Below are positions 60,995-64,000 of a DNA stretch of 64,000 nt, one piece after another (position 1 is the stretch's first letter; every line of letters starts with the position of its first letter). A program made the translations under genes and the position numbers. Location of the stretch: positions 1-64,000 of the forward strand of contig NZ_JAIQWW010000021.1 of assembly GCF_020164455.1 (NCBI RefSeq). The letters run 5' to 3'. Source of the DNA: Phyllobacterium chamaecytisi (GTDB lineage: Bacteria; Pseudomonadota; Alphaproteobacteria; Rhizobiales; Rhizobiaceae). The notes beneath the pieces are model-generated. The model was not told the DNA's origin. It saw only the letters and a list, made by a program, of their open reading frames with translations, and searched no databases.

Positions 60995-61813
60995 TCAGCT
61001 CTCGAGCGCGTCAAGAAAACGGCGTGTAGCCGCCATTCCCTTTTCGGCCCGCTCGGCGAAACTCAATGTCGAATCGCCCTTGTGGGGCGTCTCGACACTG
61101 ATGGTAATGTCGCGCGGCAGGACGGACATCAGCTCGTTCAGCCACAGTCCGCCGTCGCCTGGAAACATTCGCTCGGTTCTTGCTTCCGCAATACAGGCGG
61201 CATTGTCCAGCGGCTGCCTCGCAGGAGCATCGCAGAGCTGAAGGTACAGAACCAGACCCGCTGGCAAAGCTGCAACATCGGCAGGACTTCCACCGGACCG
61301 CGACAGATGCAAGGCATCGAGGAGAATCCCCACATTGTCGCGTCCCGATGCTGCCACAAGGCGGCCAGCATCCTGGATCGTTGCAGTGGAGCGCCAACGC
61401 ATGAATTCGATGGCCATCTTCATGCCGTGCTGTGCTGCGGCGTCGGCAATCCGGCCAAGCCTGTCGCCCGCCCGGGAAAGGTCATGGTCTTCGCAGGTGA
61501 TCTGCATCACCGGCATGCCGAATTCAGCCGCCGCCTCGATCACTGGCAACCAGCTTTCGACATCGGTCTCTGGAAGCAGCGTGAACACTTCGCCGTCGTA
61601 GAAGGATATCCCGAGATCGACGGCCGTTGTTTTGATTTCCCGGATCAGGGGCGTGTTTCCGACGATAGGATGGGCGAGTTCCAGGCCATGCGGAGCGATC
61701 AAGCGCAGCCCGGCCATATCGTAGCCGGACTGGGCGGCTGCCTTCACGTGCTCGAGTGGCGGGCAGGCCTGTACGGTCAGGAAGGCGAGTGAAAGTGGAT
61801 ATTGCTTGTACAT
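60995..61813 (-). CDS. TIM-barrel sugar phosphate isomerase/epimerase-like protein, copy 2
   Basis: A 272-residue barrel paralogous to the gene at 58.1 kb. Ligand candidates: MAIEFMRW (Glu), VGILLDALHLSRSGG (Asp, His), YLQLCDAPAR (Asp) and ISVETPHK (Glu). Start ATG at 61813 with GAGG upstream, eight bases after the SDR stop, so the two are co-transcribed. The substrate cannot be told; products could be passed to the SDR. Confidence 0.82.
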   Translation of the reverse strand: MYKQYPLSLAFLTVQACPPLEHVKAAAQSGYDMAGLRLIAPHGLELAHPIVGNTPLIREIKTTAVDLGISFYDGEVFTLLPETDVESWLPVIEAAAEFGMPVMQITCEDHDLSRAGDRLGRIADAAAQHGMKMAIEFMRWRSTATIQDAGRLVAASGRDNVGILLDALHLSRSGGSPADVAALPAGLVLYLQLCDAPARQPLDNAACIAEARTERMFPGDGGLWLNELMSVLPRDITISVETPHKGDSTLSFAERAEKGMAATRRFLDALES

Positions 61814-61821
61814 GTCAGGCC

Positions 61822-62562
61822 TCAGTAAGTTGCGCGGCCGCCGGAGACGTCGAAGACTGCCCCCGTCGAGAACGAGCATTCTTCCGAAGCCAGCCACGAG
61901 ACGAGCGCTGCAACCTCATCGGCCTGGCCCAGCCGGCCGACTGGAATTTTCGCGGTCACATAGGCCCGGAACTCCGGCGTTAGCTGGTTCATCATTTCGG
62001 TTTCGATTGCCGCAGGCGTGACGCAGTTCACCCGGATCTCGGTAGTTGCGAGCTCCTTGCCGACCGATTTGGTCAGGGCGATGACGCCTCCCTTGGATGC
62101 GGAATAGGCTACCGCATTGGGATTGCCCTCCTTGCCGGCAATCGAGGCAATGTTGACGATTCGGCCATAGCCGGTCTTCAACATTTCGCGGACCGCTGCC
62201 TGACAGCAGATAAAAACCGCGTCGAGGTTGAGTGACATGACAAACCGCCAGCCGTCCAATGGGTATTTCGCGAAGCTTTCGACTGGGCCGTTATGGCCTG
62301 CACCAGTGACGAGAATGCCAAGCGGCCCCATGTCGGCCACGACTTCTTTCATTGCCGCATCGACGGCCGCTGCGTCCGTCACGTCGACGACGTAACCTTT
62401 CGCGCCCGGCAGTTTCGCCGCCGCTTCCTCGACGCTCTCGCGATTGATATCCCAGAGGGCGACCTTGTGGCCCTTGGCTGCCAGACGTGCTGCGATCGGA
62501 AATCCGAGACCGCCTGCTCCTCCCGTTACGATTGCAACGCGTGGTGTTTCTTTTTCCGTCAT
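61822..62562 (-). CDS. Short-chain dehydrogenase/reductase
   Basis: A 246-residue classical SDR. Cofactor motif TGGAGGLGFPIA (TGxxxGxG, residues 12-23), NxAG variant LVTGAGHNG, catalytic Ser in NIASIAGKEG, and Tyr-Lys in AYSASKGGV (about residues 151-155). The ATG at 62562 follows GGGAG. It begins the minus-strand operon SDR-TIM(-GntR) and is divergent from the EthD-like gene, with the palindrome at 62627 in between. Probable role: oxidation of a sugar or hydroxy-acid. Confidence 0.87.
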   Translation of the reverse strand: MTEKETPRVAIVTGGAGGLGFPIAARLAAKGHKVALWDINRESVEEAAAKLPGAKGYVVDVTDAAAVDAAMKEVVADMGPLGILVTGAGHNGPVESFAKYPLDGWRFVMSLNLDAVFICCQAAVREMLKTGYGRIVNIASIAGKEGNPNAVAYSASKGGVIALTKSVGKELATTEIRVNCVTPAAIETEMMNQLTPEFRAYVTAKIPVGRLGQADEVAALVSWLASEECSFSTGAVFDVSGGRATY

Positions 62563-62626
62563 TTGGTCTCCCAATCTTGTCCCTGCACGTCCGTTTGCCA
62601 AAAAGTGGCGCTTGACATTTGCAACA

Positions 62627-62642
62627 TACTAACATTCTAGTA
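62627..62642. promoter_or_regulatory. Palindrome TACTA-N6-TAGTA, operator candidate
   Basis: A perfect inverted repeat with five-base arms and six-base centre. It overlaps the expected -10 area of a plus-strand promoter whose -35 could be TTGACA at 62612-62617. It shares TACT...AGTA with 57989-58006. Binding by a GntR protein is inferred. Confidence 0.5.
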
Positions 62643-62717
62643 GCCTACATGGGTCGGAAACGGCTTGCTTGTCAAGCGGGAGCAGCAACGGACAAGGCGA
62701 ATGGGAGGAGAAAAAGA

Positions 62718-63416
62718 ATGGGACTGAAGGGCTCTGCCTTTCTCGTGATGTGGCATGACATCGCCGAGGGCGCTGTCATGGACTACATTGAATGGCATAC
62801 GCGCGAACATATGCCGGAACGCTTGTCCATTCCTGGTTTCACCACGGGCAAGCGCTTGCACGCGCCCAATGCGTCCCGCTACGCCTTCGGTACGATCTAT
62901 GCTGGCGAAAGCCTCGAAACCTTCCGATCACCCGACTATATCGAGCGCCTCAACAACCCGACGCCCTGGACGACCGCAGTCGCGCCAAGCTTCCAGAATT
63001 TCCTGCGCGTTGCCTGCGAGACGATCGCGACAGCGGGCAATGGCGATGGTGGCAGCATGACGACGATCCGCTTCGACCTCGCAGGCGATGATGCCGAAAA
63101 GCAGTTGAGGGAAAAGGCGCAGTTGCTGGCAGAAGCCATTCTCGCCGTGCGAGGTATTTCCAGCGTTCACATCGGTGTTTCCCGCAACGAGGTTTCCAGC
63201 GTGCGCACACGCGAAACCGAGTTGCGCGAGGAAATGCGCGAGTCGGGATTCGATGTCGTGATCCTGATCGAGGGCTCGTCCAGCCCAGGTTTGCACTCCG
63301 CCTTGCCCGAGGCCGAGCGGCTGGCGCTGGCCAGCGGGGTTTTGGCCGGCCCTGTCAGCAATATCTATGAAACCGCATTTTCCCTCACGGCTGAAGACAT
63401 GAGGGCTCGCTCATGA
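62718..63416 (+). CDS. EthD-like / ferredoxin-fold protein of a catabolic locus
   Basis: A 232-residue protein. Its first half reads like an EthD/Dabb domain (VMWHDIAEGAVMDYIEWHTR, EHMPERLSIPGFTTGKRL), the second half (MTTIRFDLAGDDAEKQLREK..., then GISSVHIGVS, FDVVILIEG) may be a second related domain. EthD-type proteins often assist oxidation of hydrophobic or hydroxylated substrates. The ATG has GGGAGGAG upstream. The stop overlaps the epimerase start (ATGA), so they are coupled. Confidence 0.65.
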   Translation: MGLKGSAFLVMWHDIAEGAVMDYIEWHTREHMPERLSIPGFTTGKRLHAPNASRYAFGTIYAGESLETFRSPDYIERLNNPTPWTTAVAPSFQNFLRVACETIATAGNGDGGSMTTIRFDLAGDDAEKQLREKAQLLAEAILAVRGISSVHIGVSRNEVSSVRTRETELREEMRESGFDVVILIEGSSSPGLHSALPEAERLALASGVLAGPVSNIYETAFSLTAEDMRARS

Positions 63417-64000
63417 CGCGGATATTGGTCACCGGCGGTGCGGGTTTCCTGAGCGGCTGGATCCTTAAAGCGCTGACCGCGCAGGGTCATGCGGTCCGCA
63501 TCTTCGACCGCGCGGTCGACCGCCGGATCCTGCGGGAGATCGCCGGCGAGCAGGCGGATCGCGTCGAGTGGTTCCAGGGCGACATCACCGACGGAGATGC
63601 CCTGAACGAGGCGGCGCGTGATTGTTCGTCCATCATTCATCTGGCGGCACTGCTTACCCCGGCTTGCAAGAACGATCCCGTTCTTGGCGCCAAGGTCAAT
63701 CTGATCGGGACGCTGAACGTCTTCGAAGCAGCGAAGACCAATGGAATCCGGCGTGTTGCGTATGCCAGCAGCGCGGCGGTGTTCGGTCCCGATGACGGCG
63801 CCGCGCCTTATCCAGTTACGCAATATGGAGCTTTCAAGCTCGCCTGTGAAGGCAGCGCGCGCGCCTATTGGCATGATGCCGGCATTGCTAGCATCGGTCT
63901 ACGCCCTACAGTCGTTTATGGCCCCGGCCGTGAGGTTGGGCTTACAGCCGGCCCGACAATCGCCTGCCGCGAAGCAGTTGCGGGCAATGCCTATACGATC
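63413..64000 (+). CDS. NAD-dependent epimerase/dehydratase (partial, cut by window end)
   Basis: The first 196 residues of an extended SDR. The NAD motif is TGGAGFLSGWILK (residues 7-19), then DITDGD, HLAALLTP, YASSAAVFG (catalytic Ser) and YGAFKLACE (Tyr-x-x-x-Lys), followed by RPTVVYGPGR. This fits UDP-sugar epimerases and related 4-epimerases/dehydratases. It overlaps the EthD-like stop by ATGA and continues beyond the window. Substrate unknown. Confidence 0.9.
   Translation, partial: MTRILVTGGAGFLSGWILKALTAQGHAVRIFDRAVDRRILREIAGEQADRVEWFQGDITDGDALNEAARDCSSIIHLAALLTPACKNDPVLGAKVNLIGTLNVFEAAKTNGIRRVAYASSAAVFGPDDGAAPYPVTQYGAFKLACEGSARAYWHDAGIASIGLRPTVVYGPGREVGLTAGPTIACREAVAGNAYTI

Overview
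The window comes from an alphaproteobacterium of the order Hyphomicrobiales (Rhizobiales), most like the Brucellaceae/Phyllobacteriaceae (Brucella, Ochrobactrum, Phyllobacterium). Pointers are an Omp10-like lipoprotein, a CpdR response regulator beside an N-formylglutamate amidohydrolase, an MmgR/suhB-type small RNA upstream of a hisN/suhB-family gene, a homospermidine synthase, a soxBDAG cluster, alphaproteobacterial gltBD and many palindromic intergenic repeats. The genus is inferred from gene content only. Almost all of it reads as chromosomal housekeeping DNA; I see no transposase, integrase, phage gene, rRNA or CRISPR array.

Layout: 1-2.1 kb holds the 3' end of pntB, a quinone reductase, a TPR lipoprotein and rpsU. 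2.4-7.9 kb is soxBDAG (sarcosine oxidase, feeding one-carbon metabolism), interrupted between soxB and soxD by a fold-back element with 31-bp inverted ends. 8.4-16 kb holds a 181-bp repeat, a membrane alpha/beta-hydrolase-like protein, a MaoC hydratase, an Hsp70-like ATPase, a divergent LysR/aldo-keto reductase pair, a secreted protein, a 6-phosphogluconate dehydrogenase and a LysR gene remnant. 16-22.4 kb holds tRNA-Val, cpdR, an hutG-like gene, the small RNA, hisN, a lysophospholipase, hsp20 with a probable RNA thermometer and threonine aldolase. 22.4-29.1 kb is gltB-gltD (ammonium assimilation). 29.2-38 kb is envelope and surface-sugar work: DUF459, a lytic transglycosylase, galU, a ThDP enzyme, an outer-membrane barrel and kdsD. 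38-42 kb carries a HicA/DUF1902 pair, an SPFH/NfeD pair, a parD-parE-higA-like cluster and hemH. 42-47 kb has an NCS1 transporter behind a sigma-54-type promoter, a 5'-nucleotidase with a C-terminal LysM domain, omp10 and two small membrane-protein genes, the first with a slippery-site frameshift. 47-57 kb holds homospermidine synthase, a DUF3445 protein, oligoendopeptidase F, a DUF882 peptidase-like protein, a DUF559 endonuclease-like gene behind a repeat, eda, trhO and a TerB-like protein.

57-64 kb is the least ordinary part: a catabolic-looking locus with two paralogous GntR/FCD regulators and two paralogous TIM-barrel isomerase-like proteins, plus an M24 peptidase-like enzyme, a short-chain dehydrogenase, an EthD-like protein and an NAD-dependent epimerase cut by the window edge. 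Related palindromes sit in both of its divergent promoter regions. Its substrate cannot be read from the sequence and it is the best candidate here for an undescribed pathway.

Dispersed palindromic repeats of at least four kinds occupy most of the larger gaps.
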